DNA from: Clostridia bacterium
GTDB taxonomy: Bacteria; Bacillota; Clostridia; Lachnospirales; Lachnospiraceae
NCBI GenBank assembly: GCA_910575625.1
Contig: CAJTFD010000013.1
Coordinates: 62,001 to 126,000, forward strand
Direction: 5' to 3'
Length of the DNA stretch: 64,000 nt
In this document: positions 18,864-28,049 of the stretch, piece after piece
Layout: each line of letters begins with the position of its first letter
How positions within the stretch are numbered: the stretch's first letter is position 1
Notes under the pieces: model-generated
What the model was told of the DNA's origin: nothing
Databases searched by the model: none
Seen by the model: only the letters and a program-made list of their open reading frames with translations
Made by a program: the position numbers and the translations under genes

Positions 18864-18889
18864 TATATTTTCCAGGTGTGGGCCGATAT
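18864..18889 (+). promoter_or_regulatory. Sigma-D (FliA)-type promoter
   Basis: The -10 GCCGATAT (18882-18889) matches the Bacillus sigma-D consensus fully. A TATA (18864-18867) lies 14 bases upstream against the TAAA consensus. It is about 90 bases before the FliD-like gene, consistent with flagellar regulon membership. Confidence 0.65.
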
Positions 18890-18977
18890 ATAAAATGAGA
18901 AAAGCCAGATCATATTTAAAGTTTCAAGGCGGGTCTGGCATGGCTCAGATCATAGATGAAAGAAAGGAGAGACAACT

Positions 18978-20273
18978 ATGGCGATCGGTGGTATTGGTTC
19001 ATCTTTAAATAATATGTACGGCATAACCAATAGTTATAATGACTATAGACTCCAGTCAGCATTGGCGAAACATGGCCTGTCCAAGACTGGCAGTACGTCT
19101 GGCGGGGCCAGCACGGGTTCATCTGTGGGCAGCGGGTCTGTGGATTTCCTGAAGCAGTACAATACGGCAATGTCGGATCTGCTCTCATCGGCAAATTCGC
19201 TGATGGCGGCCAACAGTTCGGGAGTCATGGGCAATCTGAGTGTGACTAGCTCGGATACGGATATCGCGGACGCGAGCATCAACTACAGGCCCAGGGAAGC
19301 CAAGACTTTTACGGTGGATGTCCAGCAGCTGGCGCAGGCGCAGCAGAATAACAGCAACGCCATCCAGGGTGGGCAGCTTGCGTCTCAGAATATGGATCTC
19401 AAGATTGAATCCGCGCAGGGACGCTCCATCAATGTCAATGTCAGCGCCACTTATGACGACGGAACGGCAAAGACGAACCGTCAAATGTTAAAAGAGGCGG
19501 CGTCCCAGATCAACAGCGCCAACGGCAATATGCGGGCAAAAGTCATTGAGGAAGACGGCAAAGTCAGCCTGCAGATCAGCGGCAAGGAGACGGGACAGCA
19601 CAATTCATTCACAGTATCCGGCGATCTTGGCCCGGCCCAGGGACTGGATCAGGTGGCGGTCAATGCGCAGAACGCGGAATATACCGTGACTGAGAATGGA
19701 CGGACGACGAGCCACGCATCGGATACGAATTCGATCGGACTGGACTTGGGACGCATCGGCGTACAGCTCAAGGACACTGGCTCTGTACAGATCAGCACCG
19801 CACCGGATGACAAGAAGATCATCTCGGCTGTGGAAGACCTGGTAAAGAGCTACAACAGCGCGATCGAACTGCTCAGCGCCAATTCAGGGCGCGGCAGCGG
19901 CGTGGAGAGGCAGCTGCGCAACATGCTCATGGGGATCGCACCGGAGAGATCACTGGACCTGATCGGCATCACGACCAACAAAGACGGCACGCTGAAGGTC
20001 AACACAGAGACTCTGGCTGAACAGCTGAAGAAGGACCCCACACTGACCCGGGACATCATCAGCGGCTCCAACGGCATGGCGGCCAGAGCTTATGGGAAGG
20101 CGTCCGGCGGGCTGGAAGCAAATTCCGTCAGCCTGATCAATAATGATCTGAAATCTGCGGAGATCGACAACATGACCAATGAATACAATTTCATGAACAT
20201 GTTTGCACGGTCAGGGGCATATAATCTGAACAATTATTACGCACTGGGACTGATGGTCAATTATCTGGCATAA
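18978..20273 (+). CDS. FliD-like flagellar cap/hook-associated protein 2
   Basis: A 431-residue, Ser/Asn/Gln-rich protein without signal peptide. The C-terminal half (LDLIGITTNKDGTLKVNTE, then DIISGSNGMAARAYG) matches the FliD C-terminal domain, and KTFTVDVQQLAQAQ in the N-terminal half fits the FliD N-terminal domain. The usual opening SGLxSGLDT is missing and is replaced by a Ser/Gly-rich segment, so it is either a divergent filament cap or a paralogue. AAGGAG precedes the ATG and a sigma-D-type promoter lies upstream. No other flagellar gene is in the window. Confidence 0.7.
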   Translation: MAIGGIGSSLNNMYGITNSYNDYRLQSALAKHGLSKTGSTSGGASTGSSVGSGSVDFLKQYNTAMSDLLSSANSLMAANSSGVMGNLSVTSSDTDIADASINYRPREAKTFTVDVQQLAQAQQNNSNAIQGGQLASQNMDLKIESAQGRSINVNVSATYDDGTAKTNRQMLKEAASQINSANGNMRAKVIEEDGKVSLQISGKETGQHNSFTVSGDLGPAQGLDQVAVNAQNAEYTVTENGRTTSHASDTNSIGLDLGRIGVQLKDTGSVQISTAPDDKKIISAVEDLVKSYNSAIELLSANSGRGSGVERQLRNMLMGIAPERSLDLIGITTNKDGTLKVNTETLAEQLKKDPTLTRDIISGSNGMAARAYGKASGGLEANSVSLINNDLKSAEIDNMTNEYNFMNMFARSGAYNLNNYYALGLMVNYLA

Positions 20274-20376
20274 CGCATGTGTGTCTGGAAAAGAGGGCAG
20301 GGGGCTTTCCGCCTCTTGCCTGTATTATTATCAGACAGCACCGGCCACAGGATGGAGCAACGGATGAGGAGGCAAA

Positions 20377-21807
20377 ATGACTGAAAAAGAAAAATATGAA
20401 GGGCGTTATCTGCTTTCCATCGTATCGTCGATCATAAATCAGACGGAGATCCCCCATTCTGTGAGGAAGCTGGATTGGGAAAACATCTATAAAATGGCGG
20501 ATTACCACAAAGTCGCTCATGTGGTGTACCTGGCGACACTGGGGTTGGAGGACGACATCGCGCCCAAATGGAAGGGTTCCTTCCACAAGCGGTACGCGGA
20601 ATCCCTGCTCTCCCAGGAGCGTTACAGGAATGCCGCGGAAATGGTGATGTGGCAGTTCAAACAGAATAAGATCCATGCGCTGCTGATCAAGGACGGGATC
20701 ATGAGCACCTGTTATGAGCCCAGGGAAGTCCGTGCGTTGGATCGGGTGCGCATCTTGGTGGACGAAGGTCAGGAGGCGAAGATCCATTCCCTGATGCGTT
20801 CCATGGATTTTCAGAAACGGGAGAACTGGAAAGGGCCGGGAGAGTTCTACTACCGGGTCCCCAAGACCACGGTCGTTTTTTATACGGATCTGGGCTTTAG
20901 GACGAAGCATCTGCGGAAATATTTTGATTTTCCGGTCAAGGTGATCCGTCTGATGGAGGGAGAGAAGTTCCTGCATCAGTTTACGGAGAACGAGTTCTAT
21001 ATCTATCTGGTGTGTGATCTGGTGAACCAGTACGCCCGCGGGGAGATCCGCATCAGTGACATGGTAGATTACTGGCAGTTTTACAAGGTCTATAAGGACA
21101 GACTGGACTGGGAGTATGTGGAGAAGGAGCTGGAATCTGCCCGGATCTCTGATTTTGCCCATCGTCTGCAGGATCTGGCTTTCATATGGTTCGGCGACCA
21201 GCACGAGCGGTATGCCAAGGAATACGATGAGGAAGCGGATGTCTATGAGACGATGGAACTGTACATCCTCACCAGAGGAGCGCAGGGCCGGGAGGAGAGC
21301 GCGAAGCTGACCGAGCTGGTCAAGGAGATGTCCGATATCCAGAGCAGGAAGCGCAGGGAAGAGCGGGTGCGGCGTTTCCGGGGATTCCTGTTCCCGGACA
21401 GGCGGTATATGGAGCATGTCTTCCCGATCCTGGAGGATGCCCCGTTTTTGATGCCGCTGTGCTGGCTGTGGCGTTCCCTGATGTTGGCCCTGTTGCCGCC
21501 GAAGAAAAAGATCTACCGCATGTTCCGCCCGATCAAACGAAAGATACGGGATACGGTGGACGAGATGGCCGCGCGCAGGGAAGAGAAATTGATGGAACGG
21601 ATGGACGAAGCCGTCCGCCAGGTGATGGAGGAATCCAGTTCTTTGGTGGGTCAGGAGATCCATGATATCCTGGACTTGGAGGAAGAGCCTGGGGAAGAAG
21701 TGCGCGCAGAGGAGGAGCCTGGAGAGGAAGAGAACGGAGATTTGGGGAAAACGGAGGAAGAGAAGCCGGAAGTCTACGGTATGCGGGATTTTTTTTCAAA
21801 TTTTTGA
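20377..21807 (+). CDS. Degenerate nucleotidyltransferase-family protein
   Basis: A 476-residue protein resembling the NTP_transf_5 family. The region ALLIKDGIMS (about 101-110) corresponds to the usual Lys-Gly turn, and RALDRVRILV (119-128) to the position where active members carry Asp-x-Asp; here both are Arg (R123, R125). Catalysis is therefore doubtful. The C-terminal 130 residues are basic and coiled, then strongly acidic (Glu/Gly-rich). It lies about 100 bases after the FliD-like gene on the same strand and may be cotranscribed. Function unknown. Confidence 0.65.
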   Translation: MTEKEKYEGRYLLSIVSSIINQTEIPHSVRKLDWENIYKMADYHKVAHVVYLATLGLEDDIAPKWKGSFHKRYAESLLSQERYRNAAEMVMWQFKQNKIHALLIKDGIMSTCYEPREVRALDRVRILVDEGQEAKIHSLMRSMDFQKRENWKGPGEFYYRVPKTTVVFYTDLGFRTKHLRKYFDFPVKVIRLMEGEKFLHQFTENEFYIYLVCDLVNQYARGEIRISDMVDYWQFYKVYKDRLDWEYVEKELESARISDFAHRLQDLAFIWFGDQHERYAKEYDEEADVYETMELYILTRGAQGREESAKLTELVKEMSDIQSRKRREERVRRFRGFLFPDRRYMEHVFPILEDAPFLMPLCWLWRSLMLALLPPKKKIYRMFRPIKRKIRDTVDEMAARREEKLMERMDEAVRQVMEESSSLVGQEIHDILDLEEEPGEEVRAEEEPGEEENGDLGKTEEEKPEVYGMRDFFSNF

Positions 21808-21826
21808 TGTTTTTTGATGAACAGTC

Positions 21827-21855
21827 TTGACAATAGCGGAAGGATACTTTATAAT
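21827..21855 (+). promoter_or_regulatory. tRNA-Arg promoter
   Basis: TTGACA (21827-21832), 17 bases, TATAAT (21850-21855), 37 bases before the tRNA. Confidence 0.88.
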
Positions 21856-21891
21856 ATGTTTTGTTGCGGCGGAGATGTCGCGGATTCATGA

Positions 21892-21965
<74 letters not shown>

Positions 21966-21971
21966 TAAGAT

Positions 21972-22009
21972 ACCCTTGTAAAACACAGTTGTTTTGCAAG
22001 GGTTTTTTT
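21972..22009 (+). terminator. Terminator after tRNA-Arg
   Basis: ACCCTTG-T-AAAAC pairs with GTTTT-G-CAAGGGT and a T run follows. It is shared with the end of the convergent XRE gene. Confidence 0.85.
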
Positions 22010-22030
22010 ATGTGTTTTTATCATGGAGAG

Positions 22031-22339
22031 TCAGGTGGCCAGCATCTTTGCCAGGAGCAGAAGGACATCGGCCCTGTCGGTGGGAAGACGCCGGCATGCC
22101 TCGATCAGCTCCTTTTCGTAATCCGTGGGGTAGACGACCTCTTTATCTTCCTTGAAAAATTCTTCAGGCCGGATGTTCAGCGCCTCCAGAAGCTGGAGCA
22201 GGACATAGACAGTGGGCTGGCTCTTGCCTTTTTCGATGGAACGTATGTGGTTTTCAGAGACATGGCTCCGATGCGCAAGCTCTGCGGGTGTGTAGCCGCG
22301 GTTTTCTCTTAATTCTTTCAGATGATCATTTACATTCAT
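22031..22339 (-). CDS. XRE-family helix-turn-helix regulator
   Basis: A 102-residue protein with a single N-terminal HTH (residues about 5-60; TPAELAHRSHVSENHIRSIEKGK) and a short helical C-terminal part rich in Leu that may dimerise. No ligand domain. It stands alone, convergent with tRNA-Arg and divergent from mgsA, so a role in controlling itself or mgsA is possible but unproven. Confidence 0.85.
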   Translation of the reverse strand: MNVNDHLKELRENRGYTPAELAHRSHVSENHIRSIEKGKSQPTVYVLLQLLEALNIRPEEFFKEDKEVVYPTDYEKELIEACRRLPTDRADVLLLLAKMLAT

Positions 22340-22457
22340 ACCTGTACTCTCCCATTGACTATATTATGCATGAAAACAGGAGAAAAATTAAGACAATTAT
22401 AATGATATTTGGATCACAGTATAAAGTGCAGAAGGGCGGTTTTTAGACAGATACTGG

Positions 22458-22486
22458 TTGTAATCTGAGTCGGGAGGGTCTATAAT
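22458..22486 (+). promoter_or_regulatory. Promoter of mgsA
   Basis: TTGTAA (22458-22463), 17 bases, TATAAT (22481-22486), about 40 bases before the ATG. Confidence 0.75.
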
Positions 22487-22527
22487 CTATAGAAAAGGAT
22501 AAATGTATACAGAGGAGGGAGCGCAGG

Positions 22528-22998
22528 ATGAGCAGCGACTATATCACATTTACGATCAAAGAGGAGAAGGGGATCGCGCTGATCGCGCACGACAATGAGA
22601 AGCCGAAACTGATCGGCTGGTGTCGAAAGAACAAGGAGATATTGGAGAGACACCGTCTCTACGGGACAGGGACCACATCCAGGATGATCGCGGACGCCAC
22701 GGGGCTTTCCATACGCGCATTCAACAGCGGCCCGCTGGGCGGTGACCAGCAGATCGGGGCTAAGATCGTGGAAGGGCAGATCGATTTCGTCATATTTTTC
22801 TCGGATCCGCTGACGGCCCAGCCCCATGACCCGGATGTGAAAGCCCTGATGCGGATCGCACAGGTCTATGACATCCCCATGGCCATCAACAAGGCGACCG
22901 CGGATTTTATGATCCGATCCAGCCTTATGGATACCGCGTATGACCATGAGGTGATCAATTTCAGAAAGAATGTGGAAGACCGTGCAGGTTCATTGTGA
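22528..22998 (+). CDS. mgsA: Methylglyoxal synthase
   Basis: A 156-residue enzyme converting dihydroxyacetone phosphate to methylglyoxal and phosphate, a bypass of lower glycolysis when phosphate is short. Conserved blocks: IALIAHDNEKP, LYGTGTTSRMI (phosphate site), SGPLGGDQQIGA with the catalytic Asp, and DPLTAQPHDPDVKALMRI with the catalytic His. GGAGGGAG precedes the ATG. Length is normal for the family. Confidence 0.95.
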   Translation: MSSDYITFTIKEEKGIALIAHDNEKPKLIGWCRKNKEILERHRLYGTGTTSRMIADATGLSIRAFNSGPLGGDQQIGAKIVEGQIDFVIFFSDPLTAQPHDPDVKALMRIAQVYDIPMAINKATADFMIRSSLMDTAYDHEVINFRKNVEDRAGSL

Positions 22999-23030
22999 CA
23001 GGCGTTCGTGTCTGTATCCGATCGATGGGA

Positions 23031-23516
23031 TCAGCGGCGGTTGATCCGTGAGAAGATCATGCCGACTAAGATCAGGACGGCGGCGACAGGGAGCAGGGCC
23101 CGTAGGACGAAAAACAGGAGCAGGACCAGCACGATGATCCCGGCGGCCAGGATCAGTCTGCCGTACCAGGTGGATGTGTCCAGGTGAGATCCGCCTGTGG
23201 GCGCCGTTTCCTGCCGGAAGTCCCCGGAGGGGCCGTCTTCCTGGGTGAAGCCCCCATCCGGCTTGGCTTCCTCGGCAGAATACGCGTAAGTCTGCTGGTA
23301 GCCGTGGACATTGGGCACGTCCTCGGTGTCGATCAGGGTCTTGGCGATCAGCCGGGGGTCGCCAAGCTCTGCCAGGATCTCAGCCTCGGTCTGGCCCTGC
23401 CGGAGTTTCTGGTCGATGAAGCTGTTATAGTAAGCCAGGTGCTGCGAGATCTCAGGTGAGGGGATCTCGCCGGTGAGCTGTGCAGCCAGGATCTCTAAAA
23501 ATTCTTCGCGGTCCAT
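23031..23516 (-). CDS. DUF1700/HAAS-type membrane protein
   Basis: A 161-residue protein. The N-terminal 70 residues (FLEILAAQL...LAELGDPRLIAKTLI) look like the HAAS/DUF1700 helical domain, which in other Firmicutes is often paired with PadR regulators. A polar linker follows, then one or two hydrophobic segments (about 118-155) ending in Arg-Arg. It probably sits in the cytoplasmic membrane with the helical domain inside. No PadR gene is adjacent here. Converges with mgsA. Confidence 0.75.
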   Translation of the reverse strand: MDREEFLEILAAQLTGEIPSPEISQHLAYYNSFIDQKLRQGQTEAEILAELGDPRLIAKTLIDTEDVPNVHGYQQTYAYSAEEAKPDGGFTQEDGPSGDFRQETAPTGGSHLDTSTWYGRLILAAGIIVLVLLLFFVLRALLPVAAVLILVGMIFSRINRR

Positions 23517-23629
23517 ATCTATCTATTCCTCCATCACGCCGTCGGCGTCGTGTGTGATATCCGTTTGGGATCCCTTTCATTATACAAGGTGGGGGCGGGA
23601 GAGGCAATAGAAATTTCATAATAAAACCA

Positions 23630-23658
23630 ATGACAAACCGCAAGAAAAGGGGTATAAT
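23630..23658 (+). promoter_or_regulatory. Promoter of the small gene at 23707
   Basis: ATGACA (23630-23635), 17 bases, TATAAT (23653-23658). Confidence 0.65.
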
Positions 23659-23706
23659 AGTGGGATGAAGAAATGCCAGGACTTTTGGATCAGCAGGCAG
23701 GTGTAG

Positions 23707-23973
23707 ATGATGATCTATAAGATAGTGATCGGAAATGTGACTTTTTATATTTATGTATTTACTGAAAAGGAAAAGGAGGTGTTTCGGGTTTGGTGGCAGT
23801 ATTTCAAGAAAGAGCCGGACCGGTGGCGTATTTCCGTTGTATTGGCATTTGTAAAAAATTACAGGATAAAGTTCGATCACAAATGGAAATACAGTTTCCG
23901 TCTTTCGCCTTATCACAACTGGGTCTCCTATCGTCATCTGAAAAAGCAGCTGGATGAGATGGGTCTTAAGTGA
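23707..23973 (+). CDS. Small basic, aromatic-rich hypothetical protein
   Basis: An 88-residue protein I do not recognise; Trp, Tyr, Phe, Lys and Arg are abundant (for example RVWWQYFKKEPDRWR). No membrane segment or metal motif. A good promoter lies at 23630-23658, but the ribosome site is weak, and ATG codons at 23707 and 23710 are both possible. It precedes the second chemotaxis receptor by 65 bases on the same strand. Confidence 0.55.
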   Translation: MMIYKIVIGNVTFYIYVFTEKEKEVFRVWWQYFKKEPDRWRISVVLAFVKNYRIKFDHKWKYSFRLSPYHNWVSYRHLKKQLDEMGLK

Positions 23974-24038
23974 GTTGAGAGGGCTTGTTCGGGACATTGA
24001 TATTTTAAGAAGAAATGATCATAGGAGGGGCTAGGACA

Positions 24039-25709
24039 ATGAAGAAACTACAGATTAGAGAAAGACTGCTGGTGGGGTTCGGGATCGTGATCCTCTTTTT
24101 GCTCCTCACCACAGTCTTAGGGGTGTCAGCGGTGCGGTCTACCAGAAACGATCTAAATGAGCTGGTGGAGTATCCGATGACGGCTAACAGCGCATTCAAG
24201 ACCTGCATGGTGAATGTCAACACAGCTGCGCGTATCGTCCGTGAGATGGCGTTGAATCCAGATAATGGGACGTATGCGGATTATGTGGCGGATGTGGAAG
24301 AGGAGAAAGAGAACATTACAGCGAGTATGACCACGTTTTCCAAGGCTTATACCGGCGACAAAGCAAAAATGCAGGAATACCAGCAGGCCTTGACGGATTG
24401 GTTCAACGTGGCGGATGAGATCATCGGCCTGATCGAGGCAGGGAAGAAAGATGAGGCGGCAGACATGATGTTCGACCGCTGCGTGCCTGCTTTAAATGGG
24501 CTGGTGACCCTAGGCAACGAGCTGGATGCAGAGATCACGGCGGCACAGGAGCAGGAGATCGATAAGAGCGTACAGTCTGCGTGGATCTCAAATATCGTCA
24601 TGTTCGGGAGCGCGCTCGTGGCGATCCTCGTGGCGATCCTCCTGGCGATCCGGATCACCAGCGGCATTGTGCGTCCGATCATGGATGTGGAACACGCTGC
24701 GGACCTGATGTCCCAGGGAAATCTCTCGGCGGAGATCAGCTATGTGTCCAACGATGAGGTCGGGCGTCTGGCGGAGAGCATGCGGTCATCCATGCGGACA
24801 CTCTCCAGTTATATCAACCAGATCGATGAGGTCATGGAGCAGATGGCAGAGGGGAATTTCGTCATCGACATCAAGGAAGAGTTTGTCGGGGATTTCAGGA
24901 ATATCCAGAAATCTATGGAAGGATTTGTGGGCAAGATCTGTGAGGCTCTGGGCCATGTGAGCCAGATCTCCGGTCAGGTAGCCGGGAACTCCGGTCAGAT
25001 CGCGGATCGGGCGCAGCAGCTCTCCCAAGGTGCGACAGAGCAGGCCAGCTCCGTGGAAGAACTGGCGGCCACGATCAATACGATCTCCAGCCAGGTTAAG
25101 AGCAACGCGGAAAATGCAAAACAGGCCAGCGACAAGACCTCCTACATCAGCGAGCAGATCGCAGAGAGCAATCTACATATGCAGGAGATGATGAAGGCCA
25201 TGCAGGATATCAGCAACAGCTCGAAAGAGATCGGGAAGATCGTCAAGACGATCGAAGACATCGCTTTCCAGACGAATATCCTGGCCTTGAATGCGGCTGT
25301 AGAGGCGGCGCGCGCAGGCGAGGCGGGCAAAGGCTTTGCCGTGGTAGCCGACGAGGTGCGCAACTTGGCTTCAAAGAGTGCAGAGGCTTCCAACCAGACT
25401 ACCGTTCTCATCGAGAACTCACTGCGGGTTGTAGAGGCTGGTTCCGGCATCGCGGATGCCACGGCCCAGTCTTTGGAGAACGTGGTGACAGGTGCGAAGG
25501 AGATCACCGAGGCGATCCAGAAGATTTCCGAGGCTTCCACAGAACAGTCCACATCCCTGCTGGAGATCACCCAGGGCGTAGATCAGATCTCCACCGTGGT
25601 ACAGTCCACATCGATCACCGCAGAGGGAAATGCAACATCCAGCCAGGAACTTTCCGATCAGGCAGAGACCCTGGAAAAGATCGTGGAGCGTTTCCAGTTA
25701 GAACAGTAA
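24039..25709 (+). CDS. Methyl-accepting chemotaxis protein
   Basis: A 556-residue receptor. TM1 is at about 12-33 and a four-helix-bundle-type sensor domain spans about 35-185. TM2 is at about 188-213, followed by HAMP and a signalling coiled coil with the tip [23 protein letters not shown]. It is clearly paralogous in architecture to the receptor at 5868. The start at 24039 has GGAGGGG eight bases upstream. It ends before a very strong terminator. Ligand unknown; CheA/CheW partners are elsewhere. Confidence 0.93.
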   Translation: MKKLQIRERLLVGFGIVILFLLLTTVLGVSAVRSTRNDLNELVEYPMTANSAFKTCMVNVNTAARIVREMALNPDNGTYADYVADVEEEKENITASMTTFSKAYTGDKAKMQEYQQALTDWFNVADEIIGLIEAGKKDEAADMMFDRCVPALNGLVTLGNELDAEITAAQEQEIDKSVQSAWISNIVMFGSALVAILVAILLAIRITSGIVRPIMDVEHAADLMSQGNLSAEISYVSNDEVGRLAESMRSSMRTLSSYINQIDEVMEQMAEGNFVIDIKEEFVGDFRNIQKSMEGFVGKICEALGHVSQISGQVAGNSGQIADRAQQLSQGATEQASSVEELAATINTISSQVKSNAENAKQASDKTSYISEQIAESNLHMQEMMKAMQDISNSSKEIGKIVKTIEDIAFQTNILALNAAVEAARAGEAGKGFAVVADEVRNLASKSAEASNQTTVLIENSLRVVEAGSGIADATAQSLENVVTGAKEITEAIQKISEASTEQSTSLLEITQGVDQISTVVQSTSITAEGNATSSQELSDQAETLEKIVERFQLEQ

Positions 25710-25715
25710 AGAGAT

Positions 25716-25769
25716 ATAAAAGGAAGATCCATCCCGGTATACAGATGCTGGGATGGATCTTCCTTTTAT
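25716..25769 (+). terminator. Strong terminator after MCP
   Basis: AAAAGGAAGATCCATCCC pairs perfectly with GGGATGGATCTTCCTTTT around a 14-base loop. Confidence 0.9.
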
Positions 25770-25802
25770 GTTATGAGACGGCGCAGTGACAGCGTACAAA
25801 AA

Positions 25803-25836
25803 GAAAACCCCGGTAGGGGAGCTACCAGGGTTTTCA
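25803..25836. terminator. Second hairpin
   Basis: GAAAACCC...GGTAG pairs with CTACC...GGGTTTTC with one bulged base on each side. No strong T run follows on the + strand; it may act on the opposite strand. The 190 bases after it, up to 26025, are extremely AT-rich without a clear gene. Confidence 0.55.
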
Positions 25837-26025
25837 AGGGGAGTATAAATAATTAAATAAGGGGTTATAAATGTAAAAAAAATTTTTTGAAGGGTAAATT
25901 TTTTTTACATGGATAATTATAATATAAAAGTAAAAAAAAAGCAATACAATTTATGTAATATTTTTCGAAGTTTGAGAAATAATAAGGTTGTAACACAATA
26001 ACCGAGAGATCAGGAGGAAACGATC

Positions 26026-26223
26026 ATGTCAAAAAACTATGAAAATGAGGAAAACAAGAACATGGATAACAATGCAAACAATGCAAAAAACTCTCAGGAC
26101 TGCCATACAAACAATGCTTCACAGAATAAGAACCAGAACAAAAGTCAGAACAAAAACCAGAATAAGAACACCACAAGCTCCAGCCAGGATGCATCGAATG
26201 AAAGCTTCGGATCCAGATACTAG
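26026..26223 (+). CDS. Small Asn/Gln/Lys-rich low-complexity protein
   Basis: A 65-residue, hydrophilic protein made largely of Asn, Gln, Lys and Ser, with repeats of the form NKNQNKSQNKNQNK and an end SFGSRY. The gene has a good ribosome site (AGGAGG) and its own terminator, so it is likely expressed. The composition resembles gamma-type small acid-soluble spore proteins, but no SASP cleavage motif is visible, so this remains a suggestion. No homologous family is recognised. Confidence 0.6.
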   Translation: MSKNYENEENKNMDNNANNAKNSQDCHTNNASQNKNQNKSQNKNQNKNTTSSSQDASNESFGSRY

Positions 26224-26249
26224 GATCTGAGAAAAAGTGTTTATGTCCG

Positions 26250-26286
26250 GACTGCCGTATCTCTTTATGGGATGCGGCAGTTTTTT
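26250..26286 (+). terminator. Terminator after the Asn/Gln-rich gene
   Basis: ACTGCCG-ATC pairs with GAT-CGGCAGT and is followed by TTTTTT. Confidence 0.85.
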
Positions 26287-26412
26287 GTCGTATTCCCTTA
26301 TATGATAAAAAACTCCGGGAGGGCTTTCTTTTTAAAATGGATCCCTGCGGGGAGTGCCCATGTGGATCCTAGAGAATATACTATATAGAAAAGATTAAAA
26401 AAGGTGGGAGAC

Positions 26413-26730
26413 ATGTCCCGATTGGAAACCATATCTCCGGATATGCTCGACGGTTATGTGGAGCGTAAGGAAGGAGTCATCATAGATCTGCGCACGCCCG
26501 AGGAGTATGCTGCGGCCCATGTAAAGGGTGCGGTCAACGTTCCCTATGAGGAGGCCGAGCGGCTCAAATTCTACCCGAAGGATAAGCCATTGATCTTATA
26601 CTGTGACAGGGGCGGAGCCAGCATGTCCGTGGCAAAAGACCTTCTGGGTCAAGGCTACCGGACCTGTTCGGTGATCGGGGGGATGCAGGGCTATAAAGGC
26701 AGAAACCTTGTATTTTCGCAAAAACCATAG
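26413..26730 (+). CDS. Single-domain rhodanese
   Basis: A 105-residue rhodanese-like domain. IDLRTPEEYAAAHVKGAVNVPY is the CH2-like motif region, and the active-site loop CDRGGAS carries C64, which would form a persulfide. Such proteins transfer sulfane sulfur or act as sulfur sensors in the cytoplasm. The ATG at 26413 was preferred over a GTG three codons upstream because AAAGGTG lies just before it. No sulfur-metabolism neighbour. Confidence 0.88.
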   Translation: MSRLETISPDMLDGYVERKEGVIIDLRTPEEYAAAHVKGAVNVPYEEAERLKFYPKDKPLILYCDRGGASMSVAKDLLGQGYRTCSVIGGMQGYKGRNLVFSQKP

Positions 26731-26751
26731 TATAATAAAAAAGTAAATGAA

Positions 26752-26825
26752 AAGGTAACTGTCCGATGCCTGATCTTTTAGAATATAAAGTGAATATATT
26801 GACAAAAAAGGCGGATAGTTACCTT
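26752..26825. repeat. Inverted repeat upstream of the rlmL-like gene
   Basis: AAGGTAACTGTCCG (26752-26765) and CGGATAGTTACCTT (26812-26825) are inverted copies with one mismatch, separated by 46 AT-rich bases. The arms could form a hairpin or mark the ends of a tiny insertion. No T run follows. Confidence 0.5.
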
Positions 26826-26885
26826 GTTGTAAGTGAGCGCTTAGCGGGGCGTGGGTTATTTATGTAAGGATAGGTGAAGCAAAGA

Positions 26886-28049
26886 ATGGAAAAATGGGAA
26901 TTGATAGCGCCTTGCCACTTTGGCCTTGAAGCGGTACTGAAAAGGGAGATTACGGAACTGGGTTATCAGGTGAGCCGCGTGCGTGACGGACGGGTATTTT
27001 TCTGGGGAGATGCCAGGGCGGTGGCGGATGCAAATATTTTTTTGCGCACGGCGGAGCGGATCTTGATCAAAGTCGGGTGTGTCCATGCGGAGAGTTTTGA
27101 TGAGCTTTTTGAGAAAACAAAAAAGTTGCGCTGGGAAAATTTTATCCCAAAGGACGGGAAATTTTGGATATCAAAGGCGAATTCCATAAAGAGTAAACTG
27201 CACAGTCCCTCCGACATCCAGTCCATCATGAAAAAGGCGATCGTGGACAGGCTGCGGCGGGTGTACGGGATCCGTTGGTTCCCGGAGGACGGGGCCGCTT
27301 ATCCGATCCGGGTGTCGCTTCTGGAGGATGAGGTGATGATCGGATTGGACACCACAGGGATCTCGCTGCACAAGAGGGGTTACCGGAAGAACACGGTGAA
27401 GGCGCCGGTATCCGAGACGCTGGCGGCGGCGCTGCTGATGCTGACGCCGTGGAAGAGCGACCGGATCTTGGTGGATCCCTTCTGCGGCGGCGGGACGTTC
27501 CCGATCGAGGCGGCGATGATGGCGGCGAACCAGGCCCCCGGACGGATGCGGCCGTTCCAGGCGCAGGACTGGAAGAACCTGATCTCAAAGAAATGCTGGG
27601 AGGATGCCCGGGAGGAGGCGGATGATCTTCTGGAGAGGCAGATCGACGTGGATATACAGGGGTATGACATCGACGGCCAGTGCATCCAGTACGCCAGGGA
27701 GAATGCCAGGCTGGCCGGGGTGGAGTCCATGATCCATTTCCAGCAGCGGCCGGTGAGCCAGCTGAGCCACTCCCGGCGGTACGGTTTTCTGGTCTGCAAC
27801 CCGCCCTACGGGGAGAGGCTGGATGAACAGGGGGATCTGGACGCCCTGTACAGGGAGCTGGGACAGGCATATGAGAGATTGGACAGCTGGTCCATGTATC
27901 TGCTCACCGCGTATGAGCGGGCAGAGCGGGCCATTGGACGGAAGGCGGATAAGAACAGGAAAGTTTATAATGGCATGTTAAAAGCCTATTATTATCAGTT
28001 CTTAGGTCCGGCCCCGCACAACAGGAACAATCCGGCCGCTTTGGCATGA
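26886..28049 (+). CDS. THUMP-domain class I SAM RNA methyltransferase (RlmL/YpsC type)
   Basis: A 387-residue protein: an N-terminal ferredoxin-like region, a THUMP RNA-binding domain (about 45-150), then a Rossmann methyltransferase with DPFCGGGTFPIEAA and the catalytic NPPYGER. Family members methylate the N2 of guanine in 23S rRNA; the exact nucleotide is not readable. The ATG at 26886 has AGGTGA upstream; a GTG four codons earlier is too close to its site. Its stop overlaps the start of the next gene (ATGA). Confidence 0.9.
   Translation: MEKWELIAPCHFGLEAVLKREITELGYQVSRVRDGRVFFWGDARAVADANIFLRTAERILIKVGCVHAESFDELFEKTKKLRWENFIPKDGKFWISKANSIKSKLHSPSDIQSIMKKAIVDRLRRVYGIRWFPEDGAAYPIRVSLLEDEVMIGLDTTGISLHKRGYRKNTVKAPVSETLAAALLMLTPWKSDRILVDPFCGGGTFPIEAAMMAANQAPGRMRPFQAQDWKNLISKKCWEDAREEADDLLERQIDVDIQGYDIDGQCIQYARENARLAGVESMIHFQQRPVSQLSHSRRYGFLVCNPPYGERLDEQGDLDALYRELGQAYERLDSWSMYLLTAYERAERAIGRKADKNRKVYNGMLKAYYYQFLGPAPHNRNNPAALA

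Noticed and set aside
27226-27870. Pro/Ser-rich minus-strand frame in the methyltransferase gene
   Set aside because: Shadow of GC-rich coding sequence; composition is typical of antisense frames.
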